This document shows positions 1 to 10,443 of a stretch of DNA of 64,000 nt, piece by piece (positions within the stretch are counted from its first letter, which is position 1; every line of letters begins with the position of its first letter). This stretch comes from Steromphala cineraria. Its lineage: Eukaryota > Mollusca > Gastropoda > Trochida > Trochidae. The stretch is from assembly GCA_916613615.1 (NCBI GenBank), contig OU744727.1:22224777-22288776 (forward strand), in the 5' to 3' direction. A program made the translations under genes and the position numbers. The notes beneath the pieces are model-generated. The model saw only the letters and a program-made list of their open reading frames with translations. It was not told the DNA's origin and ran no database searches.

Positions 1-288
1 CAATGTTTGCGAACGGTGGAACACCAAGTTCTTCAACTTGGTTGGGCACCACCACCAAAGTGCCTGGCGAACCATCGATTGGTTCAAAAATGATAAATTT
101 GTTGATGTTATGTTGAAATATTAATGTGATTCAGAAATGTCACAAATATCACGATATCATAAATGTATGTTGAATCATATACAAAGTACATGTAAATAAA
201 CTTTTAATCAAATCTTTGGGTTTTACAAATAGGACTTTTTCCTAGGCAAAATTAGGACTTTTTACCGGGACTTTTTTACCGAACACCG
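1..288 (+). mobile_element. Truncated 3' end of a FLYWCH-MULE DNA transposon
   Basis: Bases 1-87 closely match 8335-8420, the C-terminal coding part of the complete MULE downstream, and translate to the same N-V-C-E stretch that carries the probable last catalytic Glu. The match stops near base 88 and jumps to non-coding sequence, so this copy is internally deleted as well as cut by the window edge. Bases about 228-284 repeat the GGACTTTTTACC motif of the 3' terminal inverted repeat seen at 8835-8928. It is a dead second copy of the same family. Confidence 0.75.
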
Positions 289-915
289 ATTATAACCTTT
301 CATAAAGATGTTTTTATGAATGTGCGTTGCTGTTGTTAAATTGAGTTAAGATTTAATCTTTGTCTAAATGTTTCAAATAGATCAAATATTTATCATCTTT
401 CTATCATAAACAGTAATGTCTCCTCGGATTTCAGGCAGTGAAATAAACAGGATTATTTTTACTTGTTTAATTGTGAGGATAATAAAATACATCGCTGATA
501 TTTGTAATCACTGTACACACCCAATACATAGATAAAATATACATCTCGTTAGTACCACCTTATCTATCTTTGTAATTTTCTTTTATTGACTTCCGGTGAC
601 GTCACGATGGCTGGACGTATGTTTTCACTGTGCCGAAAGCCGATGTGATTTTTTATCAAAATACAAGGAAAACCTGGGGTATTTCTGATTGATACTACTA
701 CTACTGATGTAATTAATACTGATTACTTATCCCCAAATTGACGCTTTAGTTCACTGATGGTGTACAATTTTGTCGATGATGACTGATTAACTTTGAAATA
801 CTCACACCCACGATAGTGTCAGCGACGGACATGTTGGATATCGAGTCAAACATTTTCATTTATTCATAAACTTGTGCCCTATCATATTCTAAACTATTCT
901 AAACTAACATGCTTT
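289..915. other. No gene seen; probable 5' flank and leader of LINE-A
   Basis: AT-rich sequence with no convincing coding frame. The last few hundred bases before 916 are probably the 5' untranslated region of LINE-A, but the 5' boundary of that element cannot be placed from a single copy. Confidence 0.4.
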
Positions 916-1839
916 ATGGAGAATACACCTTCACAAAGCAAACGTAACCGAGAAGACGTGTTTACACCTCCTTCGGACTCGGAAACAGAAAATAAACGTT
1001 TGTGCTGTGTATCTCCAGTTGCTGATTTTGAGTTGAACAGTAGTGTTAACAGTGTTAACTCATCAGATGTGGACAACCAGGAGGAACCTGTTGCTCACGG
1101 TCAGTCTGAAACCAGTGATTTCATGAAACAACTAATCACAGCACTACAAAGTAATGACATTTTGTCCCTAATTGGAGCCGCTGTAAGCAAATCCGTCATA
1201 CCTACATTTCGACAAGAGATCGCTCAGCTAGTGGAAAGAAATAATGAACTAGAAACTAAAGTTGCTGATCTCGAAAATAAAACGGTTGAAAAGGATGAAG
1301 AAATTGCTGATCTTGAAATAAAAGTCGATAGAAGCGAGCAATATTCCAGAAGGAACAATGTTAGGGTGACAGGTATTCCTGAAACACAGGGAGAAGATAC
1401 GGATAAGTTAATAGTTGAGCTTTCCGCAAAAATTGGGGTTAATCTGTCCCTAAAGGACATCGACATTAGTCACAGAGTACCCCGTTACCCACCCTCTCCA
1501 CAGACCCAGACTAGACCTATCATCGTAATGTTCGTCAGCAATGCTTCCAAACGTTCCCTTCTCTCCCAGAGGTCGAAGCTCAAGGAAACCAACGCTGGGT
1601 CGTCAAGAATATATATAAATGAGGACCTCACTAAAACTCGAGCTAAACTAGCAAAAGATGCAAGAATGTTGGTGAAGGAGAAACGGGTGGAGTCGTCCTG
1701 GGTGACTGGGGGAGTCGTCCTCATTAAGATGAAGGAGGGAGGCCTAAGGAAGGTATCGAACACCAGACAGCTACGGGATGTCTGTGAAGAAACTAGATTG
1801 TTGTTGAGGCTCAACAAGAGCCAGGCAAACACTCAATGA
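916..1839 (+). CDS. LINE-A ORF1 protein (coiled coil, RRM-like)
   Basis: A 307-residue protein read from the ATG at 916; the frame is open a little further upstream (to a GTG at 874), but 916 is the first in-frame ATG. An acidic, Ser-rich N-terminus is followed by a Glu/Lys/Leu heptad-like stretch (about residues 95-140, coiled coil), then Q-Y-S-R-R-N-N-V-R-V-T-G-I, a signature common in ORF1 proteins of invertebrate LINEs, and an RRM-like basic C-terminal half. Family knowledge: such proteins trimerise, bind the element RNA and act as chaperones in the ribonucleoprotein. ORF2 of the same element lies 1.7 kb downstream. I infer function from family resemblance only. Confidence 0.8.
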   Translation: MENTPSQSKRNREDVFTPPSDSETENKRLCCVSPVADFELNSSVNSVNSSDVDNQEEPVAHGQSETSDFMKQLITALQSNDILSLIGAAVSKSVIPTFRQEIAQLVERNNELETKVADLENKTVEKDEEIADLEIKVDRSEQYSRRNNVRVTGIPETQGEDTDKLIVELSAKIGVNLSLKDIDISHRVPRYPPSPQTQTRPIIVMFVSNASKRSLLSQRSKLKETNAGSSRIYINEDLTKTRAKLAKDARMLVKEKRVESSWVTGGVVLIKMKEGGLRKVSNTRQLRDVCEETRLLLRLNKSQANTQ

Positions 1840-3565
1840 ACAGTTCTGATTTGAAGGAATATTCATAATCATATTATAATGGTAAATAAAGTTGCAATTA
1901 TAGATTGAAAAAGTGAAATGTGTTCAAAGAAGTGTTGAGTCTAATGGTGATTCATGTAACGACAGTATTCCTGGATATTCCGAATAGGATGTGATATATT
2001 GTGATTATTGGAATATAAAAAGTGTCACATCACTTTCACGTGAGTATCAAATTGAACAATATATACTATAGTCATTAACAGATATAGTTCTGGTAAGACC
2101 TATAAGCAGTTATGAAGAGTGTAATAAGTATAGTTAGTATATGCTCTACAATCAATCATCTGCTGCAGTAATATGTTCCTTTTGAATGCAATGAACAATG
2201 TGAAGTGAACATTTGAACACATGCTATGTTAAATTGTCTACAAGGCATTTGAGTAAATTGCTTGTGACAACACTTGATGACAAACTGTTCAGTTTGCACA
2301 ATCACACTCACAATATTAGGTGCTTGCGAAGCATTTATGTGTTTACATATAATCGTATCATGAACAGTGATTCTTGATGGTTTGTTTGGGTGTACACTGG
2401 GTGTCTTTTCAATTTCATTTATATACTTATTTTCATATAATAAGGAAGTTTCCCTTCTTAAGTTGAAACTAATTCTCTGTAATATTATTTTAACTTATTT
2501 TTGGTTACATCACTCACGGGGTTTTGGAGGTAACGATGTACACTTAGTACAGTTTTTTTTTCAAATGAGCGTGTCAGTTGCTTTTGCTGGGGATTATTTC
2601 TAGTTTAGACTAAACCAGGTTTTTGTTCTAGTTTTATCTTATCAGAATACCAGGCTACAACTAACATTTCACGTACTTATTCACTTGTGCATTCGATGAA
2701 TACTTCATGTATTAAGATTTGTAATAGGAATGAAGCGTTGCAATTTTGTTGAACAACTAAGACACTGATTGCAATTACCGAATCTGTTTAAATATTTTGC
2801 ATTCTGTTGAAATAGACTGACTTAATATAATTATCCATCTAAACGCAGTATTTAGGATTCATAAGTATTATGTCCAATGACAACCAGTATGCCATAGAAT
2901 ACTTTAAATAAAACATATCGCAAGCAAGTAAAAACGTGGAATACTTATGCTAAACACAAAATTTACTTACAGTATTATTCTGGCCAGGTATCCAAATCCA
3001 ACACAGGTAGCTAGCGTGGAGATCACTGTACAGGTAGTCAGTGATACACGTGCATTTCGAGCGCCTTATGCTACCCACCCATAGCGTTAAAACGAAGCAG
3101 GTAAACTTATTGTTTTATATTCGGAAAATGTCAGTCTAAAAAATTACATCTTCTCTACCTCTATTTAAGTGTAAGGTAATGAATATTTACTAATGTTTAT
3201 CTTAAACAATTATCCCACAGTTTTCTTTGTGTTTTTTTTTTCAATTTGAGAACTAATGTGTTCTGTTTTTGTCTTTTTCATGTTTTGGTTTTCAAATGTT
3301 TTTGTTTATGTTAAAAATGTGTCTGTCTGCCATTGTACCACAATTGATTTGGATGTTGTTGTTGAATGCCTATTTGATTATGAACGACCTAGATCCACTG
3401 CCTGTTTATTTGATTTTATGAATTTTGATGTCGGTTGAGTTATCACAGTATAGACAGGCGGTGGGTCTTTTTGCTGCAGTATTTCATTCCAAACAGTCCG
3501 CTAAATTTACTCTTTACATACATTTTTTCAAATTCCGTTGTTTATATAGTACCTGTGTTTAAATT
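1840..3565. other. Long inter-ORF spacer of LINE-A
   Basis: About 1.7 kb between ORF1 and ORF2 without a recognisable gene. Two short frames (2367-2603, 3256-3438) are rich in Phe/Tyr/Val and look like chance readings of T-rich DNA. An in-frame TAA at 3560-3562 lies just before the ORF2 ATG, so ORF2 is not a continuation of a longer frame. The spacer is unusually long for a LINE and may include an old insertion, but I see no inverted repeats or target duplications. Confidence 0.5.
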
Positions 3566-6500
3566 ATGCTTTCCCTATTGATATTATGTTGTGGAGATGT
3601 TCAGCCTAACCCAGGACCAAAATGTCTTAACGATTTAAGAATTGTTCATTTAAACATACGAAGTCTTAAAGATAAATTAGATATTATAAGAATTGAACTC
3701 GGTTGTTATGACGTAATATGTCTGACAGAAACATGGCTAACTTTCGAAACTGACAATAAAGATATAAAAATCCCGGGCTTCTATTTACCTTATCGTAAAG
3801 ACAGACCAACTCGTGGCGGTGGTGTAGCGGTTTATGTGAGAGACACTATATGTGCATCGATTATATCTGATTTAGACATAATCGGGCTTGAGGCGATATG
3901 GGTACAAATCAAATGCAAAACCAGAAACTATCTGATCGGAACATTTTATCGCGCCGACAGAAGTTCTGAATATTGGAATTTGATTGATGAATCAATAGGC
4001 AATGCTATTGATCATAACATGCATACTATAATAACCGGTGATTTTAATATTGACAATCTCAACAAACAACATCCAAAGATAGAATATTTAGAAAGTAATT
4101 ACGGTCTTCGACAGATCATTGCCAATGCTACTCGAATTACTTATAGTAGTAAAACCTTGATTGATTTGATATTTGTTTCTCATTTCGATGATGTTAAAGA
4201 GTCGGGTGTACTAGATCCAATATGCAGTGACCATTGTCAAGTGTATGTTAACATAGCAGAAATCATGAAAAACACTAATTCATTCAAAAGGAAAATCTAC
4301 GATTATTCTTCAGCAGATACTGATGGCATGAATAACAATATTAAAGAAATAAACTCAGACACGATCTTCTCTCAAGGCAATGTAGATGACTTCACTGAAA
4401 AATTTACATCAATTATGATAAATATTATTGATAAATCCATCCCGAATAAAATTGTAACCATAAGAACTAAAGATCCTGTATGGATGAATAAAGAAATCCG
4501 ATCTCTCATAAGAAAACGTAATCGAATACACAAGATTGCAAAAACGCGAAACCGTCCCAATGACTGGGCTAAGTTCAGATTACTCCGTAACAGGGTCATA
4601 TCTGGTGTCAGAAACGCGAAACGTTTATATGATGCTAAAATCGATGAAACTGTTAACACCACTCATGGTACTAAAATGTGGTGGCGAATAGTTAAACAGT
4701 TTATGAAATTAAATGAGTCGGCTTCGTCTTTTCCCTCTATTATCTCAAATAACGTGGTTTACGATAATGATCAAGATATTGCTAATGTATTAAATACATT
4801 TTTCTCGGAACAATCTAAAGTTGCTAAACCAAACGCGGACCTGCCCGATTTTGAGCCTCCTGAAATCGACAACGTGTTATCAACTGTAACGATTAGTAAT
4901 GACGACGTTCGTGACATCCTATTGAGTCTTGATACATCAAAATCAACTGGACCAGAAGGCATTGGAAATAAAGTTTTGAAGGAAACCGCACCTTATTTAA
5001 CCTCGCTGTTAGCTAAGTTATTTAATATTTCACTACAAGAAAAGACATTTCCTTCACTCTGGAAAATAGCGTCCGTCATTCCACTCCATAAGAAAGGTGA
5101 TGTGCACGACTGTTCAAACTACAGACCTGTCGCACTAACGAGCTGTGTTGCTAAGGTTTTCGAAAAATGCGTTTTTAAGTATGTTTTTAATTTCTTCAGG
5201 GATAACAGTATCTTAACTAATTTACAATCTGGCTTCATGCCTGGCGACTCCACGGTCAATCAGTTAACATATCTTTATAATTTCATATCGAAGGCAGTGG
5301 ACCAAGGTAAGGAAATTAGAGCAGTATTCTGTGATATTAGTAAAGCATTCGATAAAGTTTGGCATAAGGGTATCATTCACAAGCTTTATGCGTATGGAAT
5401 ACGGGGAGACCTTCTAGAATGGTTTCAGAGTTACCTGGATGGTAGAAAGCAGAAAGTATCAATAAATGGTTATAGTTCAAGTTTTAGCAACGTAGAAGCG
5501 GGTGTACCCCAGGGCTCAGTGTTGGGCCCCCTTTTGTTCATTATTTATATTAATGATATTGTTGAAGGCATAAACAGTAACATTCGCCTTTTTGCCGATG
5601 ATACATCCATATATGTTATTATAGACGATCATTTTATGGCTGCTGCAACTATAAATAGTGATTTAGAAAAAATTGCAAACTGGGCTAGAAAATGGCAAGT
5701 TAGTTTCAATCCTAGTAAGACCGAGAGTATGATATTTAGTAGAAAAACGCAAAACTACGTCAAACCGATCTTATCAATGAACGGCGCGCCTGTAAAAGAA
5801 GTTGAAGAGCACAAACATTTAGGTTTAACACTTCAAAGCGATTGTTCTTGGAAACAAAATATAAATGAAATGATAAAGAAAATAAGACCTAGGATCAATT
5901 GTTTTAGAAGTATGAAATACCGTTTATCTCGTAAAACACTAGACACTCTGTACAAATCTTTCATACACCCACTCTTTGATTATGGCTGTCAGATATGGGA
6001 TAACTGTACTATTGAACAAGCAAACGTGCTGGAAAATCTTCACTTGGATGCATTGAGAACGATTTGTGGTGCAGTTCGAGGCACCAGTCATGACAAATTA
6101 TACAGTGAAACTAATTATACCACTTTGAAAAATCGAAGGTATCGCTTTAAACTCATTAGTTTTTATAAAATGTACTACGGTATGGCTCCGGACTATTTAA
6201 ACGAACTTGTACCAGGTACAGTATCGGAACTAAGTAACTATAACCTAAGAAACAGTGCTTCCATCCAATCAATCAACTGTAGGACGCATAGATATTCTCT
6301 TTCTTTTTTACCTAGCGTCATTGATTCATGGAACTCTTTACCCATCGCAGTTAAGAATGCCCGATCGGTAACCCAATTTAAAACAATGATCAGCCCAGCT
6401 GTATCTCCAAGTAACTTTGATTCAAATTTAGGAACTCGCTTTTGTCAAATAATTCATTGCCGCCTCAAGCTCGGATGTAGTGATCTGAATGCAGACAAAT

Positions 6501-6739
6501 ATAACCGACACATATCTGAAATATCCAGGTGTTCTTGTGGCCATTTTAATGAAGACGCCCTTCACTACCTGTTTGTTTGTCGCAACTACCATAACCTAAG
6601 ATCAAATATGTATTTCTATACACAAGGATATAATTTGAAAACAGTATTGTACGGAAATGAATCTTTAGATAACAGAACAAACAACAATATCCTCAGATCC
6701 ATACATCAATTCATTAGTAAAAGTAATCGCTTTTTATGA
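3566..6739 (+). CDS. LINE-A ORF2: 2A-like leader, AP-endonuclease, reverse transcriptase
   Basis: An intact 1057-residue polyprotein. Residues 1-18 form a hydrophobic leader ending in a 2A-like motif. An exonuclease-endonuclease-phosphatase domain follows (about 22-240) with the T-E-T-W Glu near residue 54, G-D-F-N near 158 and S-D-H near 221, all catalytic positions present. The reverse transcriptase spans about 470-760 with G-V-P-Q-G-S and the active-site F-A-D-D near 676-679. The C-terminus carries C-S-C-G...H-Y-L-F-V-C, a Cys/His cluster usual for LINE ORF2 proteins. It would nick target DNA and copy the element RNA in place. The start is fixed by the stop directly upstream. A 5'-truncated relative of the same family lies at 10153-10404. 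Confidence 0.9.
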   Translation: MLSLLILCCGDVQPNPGPKCLNDLRIVHLNIRSLKDKLDIIRIELGCYDVICLTETWLTFETDNKDIKIPGFYLPYRKDRPTRGGGVAVYVRDTICASIISDLDIIGLEAIWVQIKCKTRNYLIGTFYRADRSSEYWNLIDESIGNAIDHNMHTIITGDFNIDNLNKQHPKIEYLESNYGLRQIIANATRITYSSKTLIDLIFVSHFDDVKESGVLDPICSDHCQVYVNIAEIMKNTNSFKRKIYDYSSADTDGMNNNIKEINSDTIFSQGNVDDFTEKFTSIMINIIDKSIPNKIVTIRTKDPVWMNKEIRSLIRKRNRIHKIAKTRNRPNDWAKFRLLRNRVISGVRNAKRLYDAKIDETVNTTHGTKMWWRIVKQFMKLNESASSFPSIISNNVVYDNDQDIANVLNTFFSEQSKVAKPNADLPDFEPPEIDNVLSTVTISNDDVRDILLSLDTSKSTGPEGIGNKVLKETAPYLTSLLAKLFNISLQEKTFPSLWKIASVIPLHKKGDVHDCSNYRPVALTSCVAKVFEKCVFKYVFNFFRDNSILTNLQSGFMPGDSTVNQLTYLYNFISKAVDQGKEIRAVFCDISKAFDKVWHKGIIHKLYAYGIRGDLLEWFQSYLDGRKQKVSINGYSSSFSNVEAGVPQGSVLGPLLFIIYINDIVEGINSNIRLFADDTSIYVIIDDHFMAAATINSDLEKIANWARKWQVSFNPSKTESMIFSRKTQNYVKPILSMNGAPVKEVEEHKHLGLTLQSDCSWKQNINEMIKKIRPRINCFRSMKYRLSRKTLDTLYKSFIHPLFDYGCQIWDNCTIEQANVLENLHLDALRTICGAVRGTSHDKLYSETNYTTLKNRRYRFKLISFYKMYYGMAPDYLNELVPGTVSELSNYNLRNSASIQSINCRTHRYSLSFLPSVIDSWNSLPIAVKNARSVTQFKTMISPAVSPSNFDSNLGTRFCQIIHCRLKLGCSDLNADKYNRHISEISRCSCGHFNEDALHYLFVCRNYHNLRSNMYFYTQGYNLKTVLYGNESLDNRTNNNILRSIHQFISKSNRFL
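3593..3619 (+). other. 2A-like ribosome-skipping motif at the ORF2 N-terminus
   Basis: Codons 10-18 of ORF2 read G-D-V-Q-P-N-P-G-P, preceded by a Leu/Ile/Cys-rich stretch. The consensus 2A motif is D-x-E-x-N-P-G-P with separation between the last Gly and Pro; here Gln replaces the Glu. 2A-like sequences at the start of ORF2 are established in AP-endonuclease LINEs of trypanosomes, sea urchins and other invertebrates. The Gln may weaken activity, so function is an inference. Confidence 0.7.
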
Positions 6740-6800
6740 GCTCTTACTAATCTGTTCACTAGTAATATCTGTTACATATAAAATATCATCTTTACTGCAG

Positions 6801-6823
6801 CATATCATATCATCATATCATAG
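6801..6823 (+). repeat. LINE-A 3' tail, CATAT/ATCAT simple repeat
   Basis: A short imperfect run of CATAT and ATCAT units directly after the LINE-A 3'UTR, the expected kind of tail for a LINE that does not use poly(A). Confidence 0.6.
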
Positions 6824-6840
6824 GCATCTCCAACGATTAT

Positions 6841-6911
6841 AGGTAAAAAAGTCCTCGGTAAAAAAGTCCTCGGAAAAAAAGTATCAGTAAAAAAGTATTT
6901 GGAAAAAAAGT
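6841..6911 (+). repeat. MULE left terminal inverted repeat
   Basis: About 70 bases built of repeated GG(T/A)AAAAAAGT motifs; the inverted partner is at 8835-8928. Confidence 0.8.
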
Positions 6912-7018
6912 CCTTATTATTGTAAAAACAGATTAAAATGATCTTAACATAAATTTTAAGGTAAAGAAAACATAAGATTTAGTTAGAGTATTTAGTGCCA
7001 ATTTAATTGTGAATTTAA

Positions 7019-7202
7019 CACAATGGTTATACTCCAGGAAGTAGTCAGAGTACTGTTTGCCTATTACAATGTTATTTTAACATTAGGTATAATCCGGGAA
7101 GTAGTGAGAGTACTGTTTGCTAATTACAATGTGATTTTAACACAGTGGGTATAATCCAGGATGTAGTGAGAGTACTGTTTGCCAATTACAATGTGAGTTT
7201 AG
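7019..7202 (+). repeat. Three-copy subterminal tandem repeat, 60-62 bp unit
   Basis: Three adjacent units share the core GTAGTGAGAGTACTGTTTGC (cores at 7041, 7101 and 7163). They lie between the left TIR and the transposase gene. Subterminal repeats in DNA transposons often bind transposase, which is an inference here. Confidence 0.75.
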
Positions 7203-7314
7203 CCGATTGAATCTAAGCATTTTGAGCTGATTAAATCAACTCATAAATTGAAAATTGGCTTCTGATGAAGATATAAAAGCATTTCCAATACATTACAATA
7301 CTACAAATCGCATC

Positions 7315-8620
7315 ATGGAAGTCATTCCTACCAACAAGGGTGGTTTGAAGCTAGTGTTAGATGGCCACATGTACACTAAACATGCAACCCGCAAAACAAA
7401 GATTGTTTGGAAATGCAGCCGCAAGTCAAGTATTAACTGTCAGGGCCTGGTTTGGACTGACTTGCAGAATGAAAACCCGGTAGTAAGCAAGACTCATAAC
7501 CACTCTGGTGATGATGTTCAAGTATCACTGACCAAACTCCGTATGTCAATGAAAAGAAGAGCAGCCCAGACCAAAGATAAACCAGGCCAAATCTACGCGG
7601 AAGCGACATCAGCTTTTAATGATGACGTGATAGCTCTACTTCCCGATCCAGAGACCTGCAAGAGAACCATGAGAAATCAAAGACCCTGTCCACCAGCACC
7701 ATCTCACCGCCGTGATCTTGGTGAGATCCCAGAAGAGTTCCGGACAACTGTCGGAGATGCTCCAGAAAGCTTCCTCATCTATGACAACGGACCACAACAT
7801 CCCGACAGACTCCTTGCTTTTGCCACAAAGAAAGGATTGGAGCTCTTGGCAAACGCCGAGACAATCTATATGGACGGCAATTTCAAGATGGCACCAAAGA
7901 TCTTCAGCCAGGTATTTCAAATTTTTAATACTAATTAGAATAATATAATAGACATTATAATAGTTATTTATATCAAATGATAATAATAGTTATTTATATA
8001 AAGTTTATATAATAAATAATATTTATATATTATTCATAAATCCATTTTTTTATTTCTAGGTATACTGTATCCGGGTACCATTCAACGACAACACTATCAC
8101 AGCAGTGTACGCCCTCCTGCCGACAGAGGGCATGGAGTATGTCAAATCAAGAGTAGCTGACCACCCAGAAGGAGAGGAGCTTGTCGAGTACTTCGACAGG
8201 ACCTATGTGAGCGGCACCTTCAGACGTCGACAAGGAGAAGGACTCTCCTTGACTGTGAGGAGAGTTGCTCCTATGTTCCCACCTCATGTCTGGAACGTAC
8301 ATGAGACCACCCTAGCAGGCGATGCAAGAACGAACAATGTTTGTGAGGGCTGGAATACCAAGTTCTTCAACTTGGTTGGTCACCACCACCCATCCGTGTG
8401 GCGAACCATCGAATGGTTCCAGAAGGAGCAGGCAACGGTCCGGATTGTCATTGCCCAGGACAGCATCGGCAACATGCCTGTTAAGAAAACCAAGTCCATC
8501 TTCGTCAAGATGCAGAGACGTCTGCATAGACTGTGCACAGACATTGCATCAGGGAGGAAATCTGTTCCAGAGTTTCTCAATGGTGTGGCCAAAAACATCA
8601 GACTGAATAAAACATCTTAG
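7315..8620 (+). CDS. FLYWCH-MULE transposase, two exons, internally shortened
   Basis: Exon 1 runs to 7912 and exon 2 from 8061; the intron 7913-8060 has GT...AG ends (CAG before GTATTT, TTTCTAG acceptor) and joins in frame as K-I-F-S-Q-V-Y-C. The first in-frame ATG is 7315; a TTG at 7255, just after a stop, may be a mutated older start. Residues about 6-68 form a FLYWCH zinc-binding domain (conserved W-K-C and H-N-H). Next comes D-G-N-F-K near residue 185, the first catalytic Asp of the MULE DDE domain, and near the end N-N-V-C-E-G-W with the probable catalytic Glu. About 100 residues of the usual catalytic middle, including the second Asp region, seem to be missing after A-L-L-P-T-E-G. Likely inactive. 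Confidence 0.8.
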
Positions 8621-8834
8621 GGAGTTGTATTGTGTCAAAATGTTGTACATTGTTGTGATTAAGGATGAATAATCTGTGTCCATAATGTGGTTTTTAAAAA
8701 CGTTTTTATTGTTATACAAATGTGATATTTGTAGTTGAATAAAAGATTACAAAACCAAGTTGTAAGTGCTTAGTACTTAGTAAAATACAAAAATTACATT
8801 GTATTATGTGAATAAATGAGTTTATAACCAAAAA

Positions 8835-8928
8835 CTATGTTTTTAGTACTTTTTTTCCGAATACTTTTTTTCCTAGGTAAATTTGATACTTTTTTACCGA
8901 TACCTTTTTACCGAGGACTTTTTTACCT
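8835..8928 (-). repeat. MULE right terminal inverted repeat
   Basis: Inverted partner of 6841-6911, ending TTTTTTACCT at 8928; it is slightly longer because of an inserted AAATTT stretch. Confidence 0.8.
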
Positions 8929-9039
8929 CTCCAACAACATTATTCTTTAACATAAACCGATTCGACTATAAAGATGGTTTTATAAATTATATTTTTCTAA
9001 TTGTATTGTATATAATGTCCAGCTTTCTCTGTTGTATTT

Positions 9040-9115
9040 AGGAGCGGTGTTCAAATAAGCCTTGTGGCTTGTTCACCAATCCATATTTCATTTTATGAAA
9101 TAAAAATATGTTTAA
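9040..9115 (+). mobile_element. Possible LINE 3' end (stem-loop plus AATAAA)
   Basis: GGTG...AAGCC-TTGT-GGCTT...CACC can fold into a two-part hairpin, followed by ATGAAATAAAAATATG. The layout resembles other LINE 3' ends in this window, but no coding remnant is attached. Confidence 0.3.
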
Positions 9116-9185
9116 ACCATTTTCTTTTATGACGACCGGACACCTGTCATTTTATACGTTGTGTATCTATAGCAATGAAAGTGCG

Positions 9186-9415
9186 AAATGTCTAGTCGTA
9201 TGACGTAAACAGTTACATAACTGTCCGGGCACTAACTAACTTGTCATCACAATAGGCGACAGATTGTCTGGCCTAGTGACCAACGAATTTGTACATAACA
9301 GTGACCGCCGACTGTCTTGGTATCTTACTGCAGACCGAATGTCTAGACTAGTGACTAACGTATTCGTACATGGCAGTGACCTCAAATTGTCCGGGCACCT
9401 TTCTGCAGACAAATG
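9186..9415 (+). repeat. Degenerate tandem repeat, roughly 100-bp unit
   Basis: Recurring phrases such as CTAGTGAC(C/T)AACG, followed by (A/G)T(A/T)(C/T)GTACAT, CAGTGACC and GTCCGGGCAC, show two to three strongly diverged units. Confidence 0.45.
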
Positions 9416-10152
9416 TTAACCAATGATATTGAAGAATATAATCCGACCAATGAAAAGAAGAAAAAGAATGTAAATTTATTTCATAGGACTCCCCTTCATC
9501 ACTATATGTTAAACCTTGATGGAGCATGTATGATGTTAACAAATGCAGCGGATCTTATACATGGATACTTCTAGACGGTATGTTTTTTTCTTGTTCATAC
9601 GAGTTAAGGAAATACCCCCCCCCCCCCCCCTCATTCAATATTTCGTACAAATATATGATAAGATAAAAGAGAAGCAACCATGCCTTTGTGTAGGTTTATT
9701 CGTAGAGGAAACGGATTCGTAGATGGGATTTTTACAGGTTCGTAATGAAAAACAGTTTCGTATAGAGTGACAAATTGTGAAATAAGTTCATATAAGCAAT
9801 AAATTATCATTGTAAATGATAGTATACATATTCAAAGGAGAATAATTGTACATCCAATGTATTACTACGATCGATGTAATGTCTTGTATAAATAAACTGA
9901 GTAGATACTTTGTAAATATTACATCAAAGTATATAATATATATTCACAATATAAAATGAAAATTTGAAGAATACGAAGCTTATTTCCCTGAAAAAATCGG
10001 TCTCTACGAAACCGCTGGTTCCCCATACCATGCTAGACTAGGTTGCTGCGCAGTTAAAATAGCGCAGAGTAGGCAGCGCGCTGATCGAGATTAACGACCC
10101 TCTCGGGGCCTCGATAATAAAACACTGGAAGTGAAAAATTGAATCCCCTTTA

Positions 10153-10404
10153 AATGGACACAAATTCCATAGATTTATCGGCAACGACTCTCGCTGCTCG
10201 TGTGGTTTCATTTATGAAGACGCACATCACTACTTCTTTTTCTGTCCGAATTATAGGAATATTCGTCATGAAAGTTACTATTACGTTAATGGTCACAACT
10301 TGAATACTGTTTTATTTGGTAATAAATCCCTGTCAAATAATATAAATACAAGAATAATAACATCTGTTCACAAATTTATATTGTTAAGCAGACGCTTCGC
10401 CTAA
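10153..10404 (+). pseudogene. 5'-truncated LINE-A-family copy, ORF2 C-terminus
   Basis: An open 83-codon stretch ending at the TAA 10402-10404 matches the last about 80 residues of LINE-A ORF2: the C-S-C-G cluster, E-D-A-x-H-Y, then N-L-x-T-V-L-x-G-N. It has no start and no RT or endonuclease, so it is a typical 5'-truncated LINE insertion. An (AT)GT-rich simple repeat follows directly and is its tail. Confidence 0.85.
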
Positions 10405-10443
10405 TATGTATATATATATGTATATATGTATATATGTATATAT
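10405..10443 (+). repeat. ATATGT-type microsatellite, tail of the truncated LINE
   Basis: A run of TATATATGTATATATG-like units directly after the LINE stop codon. Confidence 0.8.

Larger units (their letters stand above)
916..6827 (+). mobile_element. LINE-A, apparently full-coding non-LTR retrotransposon
   Basis: A two-ORF non-LTR retrotransposon: ORF1 (coiled coil plus RRM-like region), a long 1.7-kb spacer, then ORF2 (AP-endonuclease, reverse transcriptase, C-terminal Cys/His cluster). Both frames are open, so the copy may be coding-competent. The 3' end is a short UTR followed by a CATAT/ATCAT-rich tail at about 6801-6823. The RT style (G-V-P-Q-G-S-V-L-G-P, F-A-D-D) fits the Jockey/CR1-like lineages; the exact clade is not settled here. 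The MULE at 6837 sits immediately 3' of the tail. The 5' boundary is unknown; the start given is the ORF1 ATG. Confidence 0.8.
6837..8928 (+). mobile_element. FLYWCH-MULE DNA transposon with terminal inverted repeats
   Basis: Left end at about 6841 and right end at 8928 are inverted copies beginning AGGTAAAAAAGTCCTCGG, each made of short direct subrepeats of the form GG(T/A)AAAAAAGT(C/A). Nine bases flanking on each side (6828-6836 and 8929-8937) agree at 8 of 9 positions (CTCCAAC-G/A-A), consistent with the 9-bp target duplication typical of Mutator-like elements; four extra bases TTAT precede the left TIR. The 2.1-kb unit encloses one spliced transposase gene and a three-copy subterminal tandem repeat. 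The transposase lacks its middle, so this copy is probably non-autonomous. Confidence 0.85.
8938..10152. other. Non-coding stretch with minor repeats
   Basis: No gene seen. It holds a possible LINE 3' stem-loop (about 9040-9115), degenerate tandem units around 9186-9415 and a 16-base C run at 9615-9630. Confidence 0.5.

Noticed and set aside
2367..2603. Extra ORF between LINE-A ORF1 and ORF2
   Set aside because: Low-complexity Phe/Tyr/Ser reading of T-rich DNA with no family resemblance.
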